The notes: generated from the sequence alone by a model not told the origin. A stretch of 64,000 bases of DNA from JANXUC01 sp964619065 (GCA_964619065.1 CAZUCC010000020.1:1-64000); one strand, 5' to 3'. Counted from the stretch's first letter, positions 7,702 to 16,146 are shown. Program-made: numbers and translations.

Positions 7702-9492
7702 CTAGAAGCTATAGATTATGTCGAACTGCAGGCGGTTCAAGCTGTGATCCAGTTGGCTCGCCGTAGCGTTGACACCGGGTGCAACCACAGCATTCTGCAG
7801 GGACGTATTCAGAGTACGGCCATGCCAGAAGGTGAAGGCGGCAACGGTATTTGGATTGAACTTGTACAGTGCGTAGAAGCGGTGCTGCAGAATGTTCGTC
7901 GGAGCCCGCTGATCGCTTTCCACGAAGGAGGCAATCGCAGAATCCTGCTCCTGCCGCAACCAGGCATAACCAAATGTAAAGTCGCCCTTGTGCATTCCCG
8001 CCTGCGGATTCCCCAGGCTGACGTCAAAATAGTAGGCGTGCGACTGCGAACCCAAGTCCGTGCGGACAGTCGTCAGGCCATTCGTCGTATCGGTGCTCAG
8101 CGGATGTGAGGCAGCATCGAGATTGTCTTCGTATTCCGCCACTACATTCAAGGGCAAGCGTTTGAAAGGCGTCTTGAACTGGTTGTTGAGGATGAAATCC
8201 GTGTACAGGAACCCTGACCAAAAATGCGGGATCCCTTTCGCATCCGTCGTGAGCGCATTCGTCATGCCATTGGGAGCGAACACGCAAGGAGGGCTGTTTA
8301 GGATTACGGTTGGAATAGCCGGCGGAGTACCGGGAGCCAAGGTCTGTATGAACTTAATGCCTGACGGGTTATTGCAACCTTGACCTTCTCCTGGTGTGTT
8401 GATGCTGATTGTGACCGGGGTCGTCTGCGGCTGTCCTGGAGGAGGTTGAGGAACGATTGGGATTTGAATGATCTGCTTTCCCGAGGTGGCCTGCACGGCG
8501 AATGCACTGGCCTGCAGGATCGCATCGGGTTTGTTCCACTTGGTGGCGGCGAACGAAGCCGTCAACGTCCACCAGGGGAGAGGCTGCAACTTCGCGGAGG
8601 CATGCCCACCCAAGGCGTACGAGTCTGCGCCAGCCGTCACTTCGTTGTGGGTTAACTCATAGGCGCCGATGGTTAAGTTCTTGACCAGCGCATTGTGAAG
8701 GTCAAACGAAAGTTTTTCGCTGAAACCCTCCGGGTTGAGATCGGGATCGAACGTGACCCCCGAGCGTATCCAAGTGTAGGCAAATTTTCCGCCTGTCAAT
8801 TGCAGAGCTTTGAATTGACTGGGATTGTAGGTAACGTAAGCCCGGTCCAGTCCGATGGTTTTGCGGTCGAAGTTGTTCGTCAGGGTCTCGTTGGTTGAGT
8901 CCGGATCGCCGAGCGAGCCTGAGGCGATTGCCAATCCCCCGGTGAAGTCGCCAAACTTGCCCTCAAAGCCGAAGCGTGCGCGGATGCGGGCCCGGTTACG
9001 GTCGGCAACATTTTGCTGGTTGAAGGACTCGCCGCGGACACGGATGTCGCCCGTAAAGCGGAAGCGGCTCATGGCCGTTTCAAAGGCCGTCATGCGCTTC
9101 TGGTCGTCCAGAGTGGTCAAAGCGCTACTGGTGAGCGTGGTCTTCACGTCCGCCATGTCGCTGACCAACTGGTTGTAGGCAGCTCGGTCCGTTTCGGCAG
9201 AGGCTTCGACAGCCGCAGCCTTCGTTTTGGCGTCGGTAGCTTCCGCCTGTGCTTGCTGAAGCTTTTGTTGCGTATCCTGCCAGTTCTGATCGCGCTTCTG
9301 CAATTCACTCTTCAGCGCTTCAATGGCCTGTTGCTGGAGCGCCAATGTGTCCTTGAGAGACTGCACGTCCTGCTGCGTGACCGCCGGCTCAGCGGGCTTC
9401 ACGGCTTTGCGCGTTTTCTTCTTCGGAGCGGTCTGGGCAGCCATCGTTCCAGCCAGCGCGAGCACCACACCCCATTTCATTACGGTATTCAT
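7702..9492 (-). CDS. Outer-membrane porin with N-terminal coiled coil
   Basis: Predicted 596-residue outer-membrane beta-barrel channel. Signal peptide at residues 1-19, then a Lys/Pro-rich stretch and a coiled coil rich in Gln, Ala and Glu (about 35-110). From about residue 140 there are alternating amphipathic strands (FRFTGDIRVRGESF, ARFGFEGKFGDFTGGLAIASG) and the chain ends in Phe, as barrels recognised by the BAM machinery do. The pattern fits the putative-porin family Porin_5. It lies 53 nt downstream of pstS with a terminator just after it, so it is the second gene of that operon; a role in outer-membrane entry of phosphate is an inference from position. Confidence 0.8.
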   Translation of the reverse strand: MNTVMKWGVVLALAGTMAAQTAPKKKTRKAVKPAEPAVTQQDVQSLKDTLALQQQAIEALKSELQKRDQNWQDTQQKLQQAQAEATDAKTKAAAVEASAETDRAAYNQLVSDMADVKTTLTSSALTTLDDQKRMTAFETAMSRFRFTGDIRVRGESFNQQNVADRNRARIRARFGFEGKFGDFTGGLAIASGSLGDPDSTNETLTNNFDRKTIGLDRAYVTYNPSQFKALQLTGGKFAYTWIRSGVTFDPDLNPEGFSEKLSFDLHNALVKNLTIGAYELTHNEVTAGADSYALGGHASAKLQPLPWWTLTASFAATKWNKPDAILQASAFAVQATSGKQIIQIPIVPQPPPGQPQTTPVTISINTPGEGQGCNNPSGIKFIQTLAPGTPPAIPTVILNSPPCVFAPNGMTNALTTDAKGIPHFWSGFLYTDFILNNQFKTPFKRLPLNVVAEYEDNLDAASHPLSTDTTNGLTTVRTDLGSQSHAYYFDVSLGNPQAGMHKGDFTFGYAWLRQEQDSAIASFVESDQRAPTNILQHRFYALYKFNPNTVAAFTFWHGRTLNTSLQNAVVAPGVNATASQLDHSLNRLQFDIIYSF

Positions 9493-9503
9493 TCCATCTC
9501 CTC

Positions 9504-9520
9504 AGCCTCCAGGGGAGGCT
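9504..9520 (-). promoter_or_regulatory. Intercistronic hairpin between pstS and the porin gene
   Basis: Perfect 7-bp stem AGCCTCC/GGAGGCT with a 3-nt loop, placed between the pstS stop and the GAGGAG ribosome site of the porin. No T-run follows, so it is more likely an mRNA-stabilising or partial read-through element that lets pstS be made in excess. Confidence 0.45.
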
Positions 9521-9545
9521 CAATTTATGAATTCGATTCGCGGAT

Positions 9546-10550
9546 CTATTTCACTTGCTTGATCGCAGCTTTGACTTTGTCTGCCACACTCGTGGGCAAT
9601 GGAGCATAAGAGAGGTCGGCGACCAGCTTTTGACCATCGTTCACCATCCAGTTGAGGAAATCGACGATGATCTTGCCCTTTGCGGCGTCTTTCGCTTGCG
9701 CCGGAATCAGCAACCAGGTGAAGCTGGAAATGGGGTAGGCGTCTTTGCCGGGTGCGTTGGTGATGGAAACGCGGAAGTCCGCGGGCATGCTCTTGGATGA
9801 AGCCGCGGCGGCCGTCGTGCTTTCCAGCGTCGCCTTCACAAAAGCTCCCGAAGAGTTCTTCACGCTGCCGTAAGGAATTTTGTTCTGTACGGCGTAAATC
9901 AATTCGACATAACCGACCGAGCCGGGCAATTGACGAATTGAACCCGCAACGCCTTCATTCCCTTTTCCGCCGAGGCCGACAGGCCACTTGGGCGACGTAC
10001 CTTTGCCCACGGTGTCTTTCCAGTCCGAACTGACCTTGGAGAGGTAATCGGTAAAGATGTACGTTGTTCCGCTGCCGTCCGAGCGATGCACGACGATGAT
10101 GGGCTGGTTGGGAAAATTCTTGATGTCGGGATTCGCCTTGGCGATCGACGGGTCATTCCAATTCGCGATCTTCCCAAGAAAAATTCCGGCCAAAATTTCC
10201 GGGGTGAACTTGATTTCGCCCGTCACCCCTGGAACGTTGTAAGCCGGGACCACGGAGCCCAGAACGGTCGGGAAATGAAGAATCTTAGTCTTGGCCGCGC
10301 TCAATTGATCATCCGTCATCGGACCGTCGCTGGCGCCGAAATCGACCACGCCCTCCGAAACTTGCCGGATGCCGCCGCCGCTGCCGATCGACTGATAATT
10401 GATCTGCACGTCCGTGTGCAGCTTGCCGTATTCACTGAACCACTTCTGATAGATCGGGTTGGGGAACGTGGCACCCGCGCCCGTCAGCTTGACTTGGCTG
10501 AAGGCTGGGACGGCGAGAAATAAGCAGAGAAGTAGAGAGATTCGACGCAT
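9546..10550 (-). CDS. pstS: Phosphate-binding protein PstS
   Basis: Periplasmic receptor delivering phosphate to PstCAB. The start at 10550 is chosen over an upstream one because GGAG lies just before it and the protein then begins with a signal peptide (MRRISLLLCLFLAVPAFS). Mature PstS hallmarks follow: LTGAGATFPNPIYQKWF, the phosphate-contacting QSIGSGGGIRQV and VDFGASDGPMT, and VVHRSDGSGTTYIFTDYL. About 334 residues, the usual size. Transcribed with the downstream porin, from a promoter with a three-repeat PHO box, but detached from pstCAB. Confidence 0.95.
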   Translation of the reverse strand: MRRISLLLCLFLAVPAFSQVKLTGAGATFPNPIYQKWFSEYGKLHTDVQINYQSIGSGGGIRQVSEGVVDFGASDGPMTDDQLSAAKTKILHFPTVLGSVVPAYNVPGVTGEIKFTPEILAGIFLGKIANWNDPSIAKANPDIKNFPNQPIIVVHRSDGSGTTYIFTDYLSKVSSDWKDTVGKGTSPKWPVGLGGKGNEGVAGSIRQLPGSVGYVELIYAVQNKIPYGSVKNSSGAFVKATLESTTAAAASSKSMPADFRVSITNAPGKDAYPISSFTWLLIPAQAKDAAKGKIIVDFLNWMVNDGQKLVADLSYAPLPTSVADKVKAAIKQVK

Positions 10551-10622
10551 CACTCGTTCGCTCCTGTCGAGTCCAAAAAGTTTTTCTTGCCTGAAATTCA
10601 ACTTGGAGTCTATTGAGCGAAT

Positions 10623-10649
10623 GTTACGAATACGTTACAAAATAGTTAC
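10623..10649 (-). promoter_or_regulatory. PHO box upstream of pstS
   Basis: Three perfect GTTAC repeats on the plus strand at 10623, 10634 and 10645, each exactly 11 bp apart (GTAAC read towards pstS), about 75 nt upstream of the start codon. The same motif and period occur before pstC. The arrangement matches tandem half-sites bound by phosphate-starvation response regulators. The regulator itself is not in the window. Confidence 0.72.
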
Positions 10650-10804
10650 GAGAGTGTGAATTCCCGGGAGGATCTGGGCAAAAGGAGAGCGGAATTCCGA
10701 CGAGCAATCTCTTCATTTATATCGGTTGCTAAATTATTAACGGAAGTATGTATCTTACGCAAGGGCGAGCGAAAACACATTTGCGGTCACCCCGCTAACC
10801 ATTT

Positions 10805-10954
10805 TTACTTCGGCCAACCCTCCGGCGGCTTTTTCTTCTGAAACGATTGCTTTACCGCGTTCTTCCAGCTTCCCTTTAGCCTAAGAGTCTCTGGCTTCGG
10901 GCCGGGAGAGGATTGAGGCTTTGAAGTTTTCTTTTTTCTACTAGTTTTTCCCAT
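10805..10954 (-). CDS. Small basic protein, 49 residues, ending in WPK
   Basis: A 50-codon frame beginning MGKTSRKKKTSKPQ and ending KKKPPEGWPK. It has a basic N-terminus, a Pro/Ser-rich linker and a C-terminal half of the pattern LRLKGSWKNAVKQSFQKK. This resembles small conserved bacterial proteins with a 'W..AVK..L.KKKP..GWPK' ending; that resemblance is from memory and unverified. No ribosome site is evident. It starts where the divergent small gene on the plus strand begins. Function unknown. Confidence 0.5.
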   Translation of the reverse strand: MGKTSRKKKTSKPQSSPGPKPETLRLKGSWKNAVKQSFQKKKPPEGWPK

Positions 10955-10969
10955 ATGATTATTCGCGCT

Positions 10970-11239
10970 ATGTCAAACAATGCCTTCTTGTCCAATATCA
11001 TTACTGACAAACCGTTGGATCTCGCATTCGACCCGGATACAGGATTACTACTGATGGTCGTTCGAGGGGATGCTGAGTATTTTCACCCGATTCTAAAGGA
11101 GACGCATAAATTGGAAATCGTTCAAGTTGTCGGCTTAACGACGGAATCATCACAATCACTTCTCGCGGCCCTACCAAAGCTCCAATCGCTTTTGGAGCAA
11201 GCCGTGAAAGGCCCCACCAAGCCAGGTTCCGTGCAATAA
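10970..11239 (+). CDS. Small protein of unknown function
   Basis: 89 residues beginning MSNNAFLSNIITDKPLDLAF; an alternative ATG lies five codons earlier at 10955, and neither has a good ribosome site. The composition is mixed alpha/beta with a helical C-terminal half (SSQSLLAALPKLQSLLEQAV). No family recognised. It sits head-on against the IS1595-type transposase, in a stretch rich in mobile DNA, and could be a passenger gene. Confidence 0.5.
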   Translation: MSNNAFLSNIITDKPLDLAFDPDTGLLLMVVRGDAEYFHPILKETHKLEIVQVVGLTTESSQSLLAALPKLQSLLEQAVKGPTKPGSVQ

Positions 11240-11257
11240 ATTCTCCAACTCGTGTCA

Positions 11258-12220
11258 CTATAGTCCACTCGGCTCTCGATACATGAGCCGCTTTCCTTCA
11301 GCCTCTTTGATCGCCAGCACCGTACGCTCACCATCATTCATCTTGCGATTGTTCCACATGAAGTCGAACTGCCAGAGGTAACGGTGAAGATATTCCCGGC
11401 TGATGTTGTGATAGATGCCAACGATGCCGCGCTTAACGATGGCATGTGTGCTTTCAACGGTATTGGTATGAACGTCGGTTCCCGGTCGGACATACTCTTT
11501 GGTGCTATGGCATACGGTTTCGTGACCGCCCTCGAAATCTCGCCCTAAACCCCTATAGGCTGAAAACTCATCGGTCATGATCCGGGCTTTCCGGTCTACC
11601 TCTTCCCGGAGAGCATTCTTTAAGGTTTGCCCTGTTACGTCGGCAACGATACGTCGCCGCAATTGACCACCACGCTCGACGGCACAAAAGACGATTGGCT
11701 TGTCGCTAGCGCGTCCACGACGCCTGCCTGCATAGCGTGGTTTGCCCCCAACGTAGGTTTCATCGACTTCTACGGTTCCGGTTAGAGGAGTTCTATTGAC
11801 ATCTGGTGCCATTGCGAAGCGAATCCGGTTCATCATGAATAGCGCTGACTTGTAGCTAATCTGACAATGCCGCTTGATCTCCAGAGCGGAAACGCCTTTC
11901 TTTGAGGTACAGGCACGCCAGAATGCATAGCACCAGTGTCGTAATTCGATGCGCGACTCCTCGTAAACCGTCCCAATGCGAACAGTGTATTGCTCTTTGC
12001 AATTGCGGCAGCGCCACAGGTAACGGCTATTCCGCTCACCCGTCTTGGCGTCTTTCATTTTGTAGACTTCCACGCTGCCACACTTGATACAGGCAGGCGA
12101 ATTGCCCCAACGTTGGTTTTCTAGGAACTCGACGGCAGCCAACTCATTGCTGCAAGCCGAGGGGATATCCCCTACTGTCTTGGACTTCGCCAACTGCCGT
12201 TTGCGTTCTTCGTTTGTCAT
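11258..12220 (-). mobile_element. IS1595-family (ISXO2-like) transposase gene
   Basis: 320-residue transposase. An N-terminal zinc ribbon (CIKC ... CRNC) precedes a helix-turn-helix-like region, then the DDE-type core: first acidic residue in VEVDETYVGG, second in IMTDEFSAY, and the NTVESTHAIVKRGIVG motif with the Asn/Glu and Lys of this family. It ends with the usual WQFDFMWNNRK segment. Length and all motifs look intact, so it may be active. I could not identify convincing terminal inverted repeats around it, so only the gene is delimited. IS1595 elements are known to make 8-bp target duplications, the size seen at the two MITEs nearby. Confidence 0.9.
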
Positions 12221-12263
12221 GCTTTCAATATAATACTTAGCGCAAGTTGTGTCAAGTATAAAA

Positions 12264-12992
12264 TTACAAGTCTTGGTACCAAGTGGGTACCACGATGTTT
12301 CCCGGCCAATGTCCCAAAATGCATTCGCCGAGTGACGGGATACACTCTTCCAATTCCTTAACTCTCGAAGACGGAATGAAGTAGAAACCTCTAGTTCCTT
12401 CCTGAATGAAAATCATGTCAGCGCCTAATCCAACTCCCGCCGATGACCACTGTGCTTCCCGCATTATGAAGGCCGCCGCAATTCCCGTAGCGCGGTATTC
12501 CATCCTGCTATATCCGTGCGTACCAATCCGATCAGCCAGATAATCGGCGATGGGCTGTCCCGAACCAGCCGCACAATAGTCACGGTGCGGAATGAGAGCG
12601 GTCTCCTGAGTACGGTACAGAATAGGAAGGTGATCCCCCTTGAATGGAGCGATGACTATAATGAAGATCATCCCATTGCTTCTTTTAATATCAGTACGCC
12701 ATTGTCTGTAGAATGCTGATAATTCTGCTTGAATTAGCGCCTCATGCTCATCAAATATATTGCTCCCTGACTGCGCGGATAAAAATAGGGAAGCATCCAG
12801 TTGAGTACAAAATTTCTTGATTAGTTCTCCATTGCCGGTTCCGGCTATCCAAATATCGCAACTGTTTAATCGACCCACCGGGATTCGGGTGATTTTGCCC
12901 ACTTCTCTCTTGGTATACCCGTCATCTTCTTGGCGGTCGGCGCAAAACAAGACACCACCTTTAGGACAACGAAACGCGGCTATCAAGGTCAT
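12264..12992 (-). CDS. Stand-alone proteasome-like Ntn hydrolase
   Basis: About 242 residues from the start at 12992, preceded by AGGA about 11 nt upstream. The N-terminus after Met removal (TLIAAFRCPKGGVLFCADRQ) lines up residue for residue with proteasome beta subunits. Thr1 would be the nucleophile, Asp18 takes the place of Asp17, and Lys32 in VGKITRI that of Lys33. The Gly-Gly turn and the following IAGTGNGELIKKF segment also fit HslV/proteasome-type hydrolases. No ATPase partner is adjacent. It lies between the transposase and MITE copy B. Peptidase or amidase activity is inferred, not shown. Confidence 0.6.
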   Translation of the reverse strand: MTLIAAFRCPKGGVLFCADRQEDDGYTKREVGKITRIPVGRLNSCDIWIAGTGNGELIKKFCTQLDASLFLSAQSGSNIFDEHEALIQAELSAFYRQWRTDIKRSNGMIFIIVIAPFKGDHLPILYRTQETALIPHRDYCAAGSGQPIADYLADRIGTHGYSRMEYRATGIAAAFIMREAQWSSAGVGLGADMIFIQEGTRGFYFIPSSRVKELEECIPSLGECILGHWPGNIVVPTWYQDL

Positions 12993-13134
12993 GCGGTGCC
13001 GCTTCCTCTCTCGAAGCCGTATAGATTTTGGGCGTGGGACAATGCCGGGGTGCGGCTTCGGGGGTGCGCCAATCATAGCAGCCCCTTGCGTAAGGTACAT
13101 ACTTCCGATTATTAATTACTAACAATTAATCTCT

Positions 13135-13299
13135 GGCAGTGGTGCAGTTGGGATATTTCTACAAAATTGTCATTCCGAAGCGCGGCAATAGCGCGCGAGG
13201 AATCTGCTCTTTTACTGCCAGGAGCAGATTCTTCGCCGATAGACCTGGCCCGGAATGACAAAGCCAGAGGAGTGTATTTTACGAAACTGCACCACGACC
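13135..13299 (-). mobile_element. 165-bp MITE-like element, copy B
   Basis: Inverted copy of the element at 7480-7644, differing at only a few positions and of identical length. Terminal inverted repeats GGCAGTGGTGCAGTT and GGTCGTGGTGCAGTT. The 8-mer TAATCTCT flanks it on both sides (13127-13134 and 13300-13307), a perfect target duplication different from that of copy A, so the two inserted independently. It lies directly downstream of the TPR-type gene, whose stop codon begins at the edge of the duplication. Confidence 0.9.
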
Positions 13300-13306
13300 T
13301 AATCTC

Positions 13307-14188
13307 TTAATGGCTCGCTTGCGGCAAACTCGGCTCCAGCCTCTGCATCTCGCGCACAAAAAGCCCGTTCTCAGGAAATTCCTCATGGAGAGATGCCAGC
13401 AACTGATGGGCTTGAGCTTTGTCCTTATCCCGGACACAAGCAATCGCCAGGAGAATGCGCGCAAAAGGCGCGAGGTAGCGTCCATGTGCGGCTGTGAGCC
13501 TCAGATCCGCCAAGCCCTCTTCCTTATTCCCCTCCACTCCACCAAGATGCAGAAACCAGCGAAACGGAGCAAACAGGCTCCCGATGATGTAGCGGCTCAT
13601 GCCGCGAGCCAAGTAGGCGTCATAGGCCTTCGGGTCGACCGCTAACAACTGCTGCGCCCAAATCGTTCCCTGGCGCGTGTAGCTCAGCGACGCCAGATTG
13701 CGCTTCTCGATCAGTTGTGCATAATCGGCGTGCAGGCCGTTAACGAGTACCATCGCCAATAGCGCGTCACGGTCTTTCGGATCTTTCGCCAAATCCGTTT
13801 TAGCCAGCCCTTCAGCCTTGATTAACGAAGCCTCAAAGCGGCTATGCACGGCGGCATCTGGAGAGAGTTTCTTACCGGACAGGAAAGTTTTGTCGTCCTC
13901 GAAGAATTGCGACTCCAGAATTCCGAGGCGGTCGAATTCGGAGAAGAGGAGTCCGGCAGCTTCGCTCACCGGGCCCATCGGGTCGCTTGGGTTTTGCTGC
14001 TGCCACTGAGTAAATTCTTGTTGCGCGTCGTTGAACTTGAGGTCGTAGAGCAGCCGGAACCCATGATCCAGGCTTGGAGGGGCGAGCGTCAGAGGCGCAG
14101 GCTCACTGGCAGCCGCGATTGCCGCCGCAACATGCAGCAGTATGATCGTCGACAGGGTCAGCCACGTATTGGTCAGTCTGGAAGACAT
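13307..14188 (-). CDS. Secreted TPR-like helical protein
   Basis: About 293 residues from the start at 14188, chosen because it gives a signal peptide (LTLSTIILLHVAAAIAAAS). The mature part is all-helical with TPR-like spacing: DHGFRLLYDLKFNDAQQEF, ARILLAIACVRDKDKAQAH and similar helix pairs. An upstream start would add about 40 residues ahead of the signal and is less likely. Likely periplasmic or membrane-anchored scaffold; function not known. MITE copy B abuts its stop codon. Confidence 0.7.
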   Translation of the reverse strand: MSSRLTNTWLTLSTIILLHVAAAIAAASEPAPLTLAPPSLDHGFRLLYDLKFNDAQQEFTQWQQQNPSDPMGPVSEAAGLLFSEFDRLGILESQFFEDDKTFLSGKKLSPDAAVHSRFEASLIKAEGLAKTDLAKDPKDRDALLAMVLVNGLHADYAQLIEKRNLASLSYTRQGTIWAQQLLAVDPKAYDAYLARGMSRYIIGSLFAPFRWFLHLGGVEGNKEEGLADLRLTAAHGRYLAPFARILLAIACVRDKDKAQAHQLLASLHEEFPENGLFVREMQRLEPSLPQASH

Positions 14189-14334
14189 AGCAGTCTTAGA
14201 TTTAGATGCGAGTGTGCATGGGCAAGAGTTGCCCTCAAAGAATGCCATACCCGATTCACCCGTGCTAATTACCTTAGCAATGGTACCGCGATTGCAGAAA
14301 TAGCCAGACACTCTGCCCAGTTAAAACCTGCACC

Positions 14335-16146
14335 TTAAGCGGGTTCCGGGCCAGATTCTTTGTTTGTCCGCGCGAAATACGCTTCGATTTCTTCCAAAGT
14401 CTTGCCTTTGGTTTCCGGCAAGAAAAACGCCGCGGTGATGAAATAGACGACCGTACATACGGCAAAACCAAAAAACATTGTCGAGTAGCCATACTTGCCT
14501 ACCGCCGGCAGGAAGATGGCGGCTATGGTCGTCGAAACCGCCTGGTTAATCAGCAACGCGATGCTCATACCATTCGACCGGATCCGTGTCGGCATTAACT
14601 CCGAGAGTGCCAGCCACACGCACACTCCCGGACCAACGGCAAAGAACGCCATGAAAACGAAAAGACTCATGGCCACCAGCCAGCCATTGTGAGTATTCGG
14701 CACGGGGGTGATCAATGCGTTCTCAATTCGCAACGGAGCCTGGCGCGCAGCATCGAGATTGCCGAAGGGATTCGAGAAGAATGCCACCACCTTGTTGTCG
14801 GGTACACAGCCTTCGCGCGTGATCTCAATGGGTTTGGCGGCGGTATCGTCAGAACGCGCGACCTTGGTCACCGCGCGGAAATCTCCATAAGAATAAATGA
14901 CGACCAGCGACGTGGGCCGATTGCCGATTGTAGATCCGGTCTTCCCTGCCTCGTTGAGCAGCGAGTCCGCAACGTGCCGGTTGTAGGCGAGCATGAGCTT
15001 CTGGTCAGCGGCCACCATGGCTTGGACCGATTTACTGGAATCCACGCGCTGGGTTTCGGTGTGGAGAAAGAGCAGGCCCGCGTGAATCAGCGAGAAGATA
15101 ATCCCCGCAGTGCCCACCGAGAGTAGAAACTTGCGGCCTTTTCGGTCCACCAGCATGACGCCAATCCAAGTCACGCCGAAGTTCACGAGGGTAAAAGCGA
15201 AATAGCCCCAGTGCGCAGCCACGTCGGAAAGACCACTCTGTAAAAGGATATTGGTGTTGTAAGCGATGATGGAATTAATGCCCGTTGCCTGATTGCACGC
15301 GAGGATGATGCAGGCTATTACAAATGGGATAACGTACTTGCGTTGCAATAGCGATTCTGCCGCCTTTCCGTCGGAAGATTTGGCTGTCTCGGCAGCGCTG
15401 GTTTCTTCCATTTCCCGAAGCTCGGAATCGGCTTGTTCGTTGGTTCGGGAGCGAAGGAGGGCAGCGAGCGCGGCGTCTTTTTTGCCTTTGCGGAACAGCC
15501 AACGTGGCGACTCCACGACCATGAAACTGCCGATCACGAACAACAAACCCGGAGGCAGGGATACCCAAAAGATGCTGCGCCACGCCGTACCTTTGAAGGC
15601 AAGGAGTTTGGCGGGATCGGCGAGTTTGGCAACCTCTTCCACGCGAAAACTGAAATAGAGGCCAATTCCGGCCGCAACCACGATCCCGAACGTAAGCAGC
15701 CACTGAAAAATGCCCGTGCCCTTACCACGATGGGACGCCACCAGACACTCGGCCAGATAGAGCGGAACTACAACGCCAATAAGCCCGCCGCTAGCCCCCT
15801 GCAACAGGCGGCCAAACATCAGCGATCCGTAGCCCTGGGAAAGAGCAATAACGGGGATACTCAGCACAAAGAAGATGCCGCTCAGCGTCATCACTACTTT
15901 GCGTCCCATCCAGTCCGCCAGCATGCCAGCAAACAAGGTGGAAATCACGCTGCCGAGCAGCACGGCTGCCACAACACTGGAAAGCTGACCGGCATTCAGG
16001 CCGGAAGTAGCCTCCAGATAAGGCATCGCGCTGGAAATAATGCCGACGTCGATTCCATAGAGCAAGCCGCCAAGTCCGGCCACTAATAGAAGAAAGCGGT
16101 TATAGGCAGTTTTCTCATTTCTCAACGAAGATGATGGGAAAGTCAT
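14335..16146 (-). CDS. MFS sugar-porter family transporter with large periplasmic loop
   Basis: Inner-membrane secondary transporter of the sugar-porter group. Diagnostic motifs: GRKV (81-84), HRGKGTG (139-145), VESPRWLFRKGK (211-222), NQATGINSIIAYN (285-297), DRKGRK (334-339) and PETKGKTLEEIE (577-588). At 603 residues it is about 100 longer than usual, because a hydrophilic segment at about 362-487 separates two helices of the C-terminal half. It carries two cysteine-poor charged stretches and ends NTHNGW before the next helix. Substrate probably a hexose or polyol; not determinable here. Confidence 0.88.
   Translation of the reverse strand: MTFPSSSLRNEKTAYNRFLLLVAGLGGLLYGIDVGIISSAMPYLEATSGLNAGQLSSVVAAVLLGSVISTLFAGMLADWMGRKVVMTLSGIFFVLSIPVIALSQGYGSLMFGRLLQGASGGLIGVVVPLYLAECLVASHRGKGTGIFQWLLTFGIVVAAGIGLYFSFRVEEVAKLADPAKLLAFKGTAWRSIFWVSLPPGLLFVIGSFMVVESPRWLFRKGKKDAALAALLRSRTNEQADSELREMEETSAAETAKSSDGKAAESLLQRKYVIPFVIACIILACNQATGINSIIAYNTNILLQSGLSDVAAHWGYFAFTLVNFGVTWIGVMLVDRKGRKFLLSVGTAGIIFSLIHAGLLFLHTETQRVDSSKSVQAMVAADQKLMLAYNRHVADSLLNEAGKTGSTIGNRPTSLVVIYSYGDFRAVTKVARSDDTAAKPIEITREGCVPDNKVVAFFSNPFGNLDAARQAPLRIENALITPVPNTHNGWLVAMSLFVFMAFFAVGPGVCVWLALSELMPTRIRSNGMSIALLINQAVSTTIAAIFLPAVGKYGYSTMFFGFAVCTVVYFITAAFFLPETKGKTLEEIEAYFARTNKESGPEPA

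Noticed and set aside
10656..10841. 61-codon plus-strand frame downstream of the PHO box
   Set aside because: No ribosome site, no protein-like pattern, and it overlaps the better-supported 49-residue minus-strand gene.
11240..12260. Possible terminal repeats of the IS1595-type element (GTGTCACTATAG on the left, GTGTCAAGTATA on the right)
   Set aside because: The two similar sequences lie in direct, not inverted, orientation and match only partly, so they do not define the element's ends.
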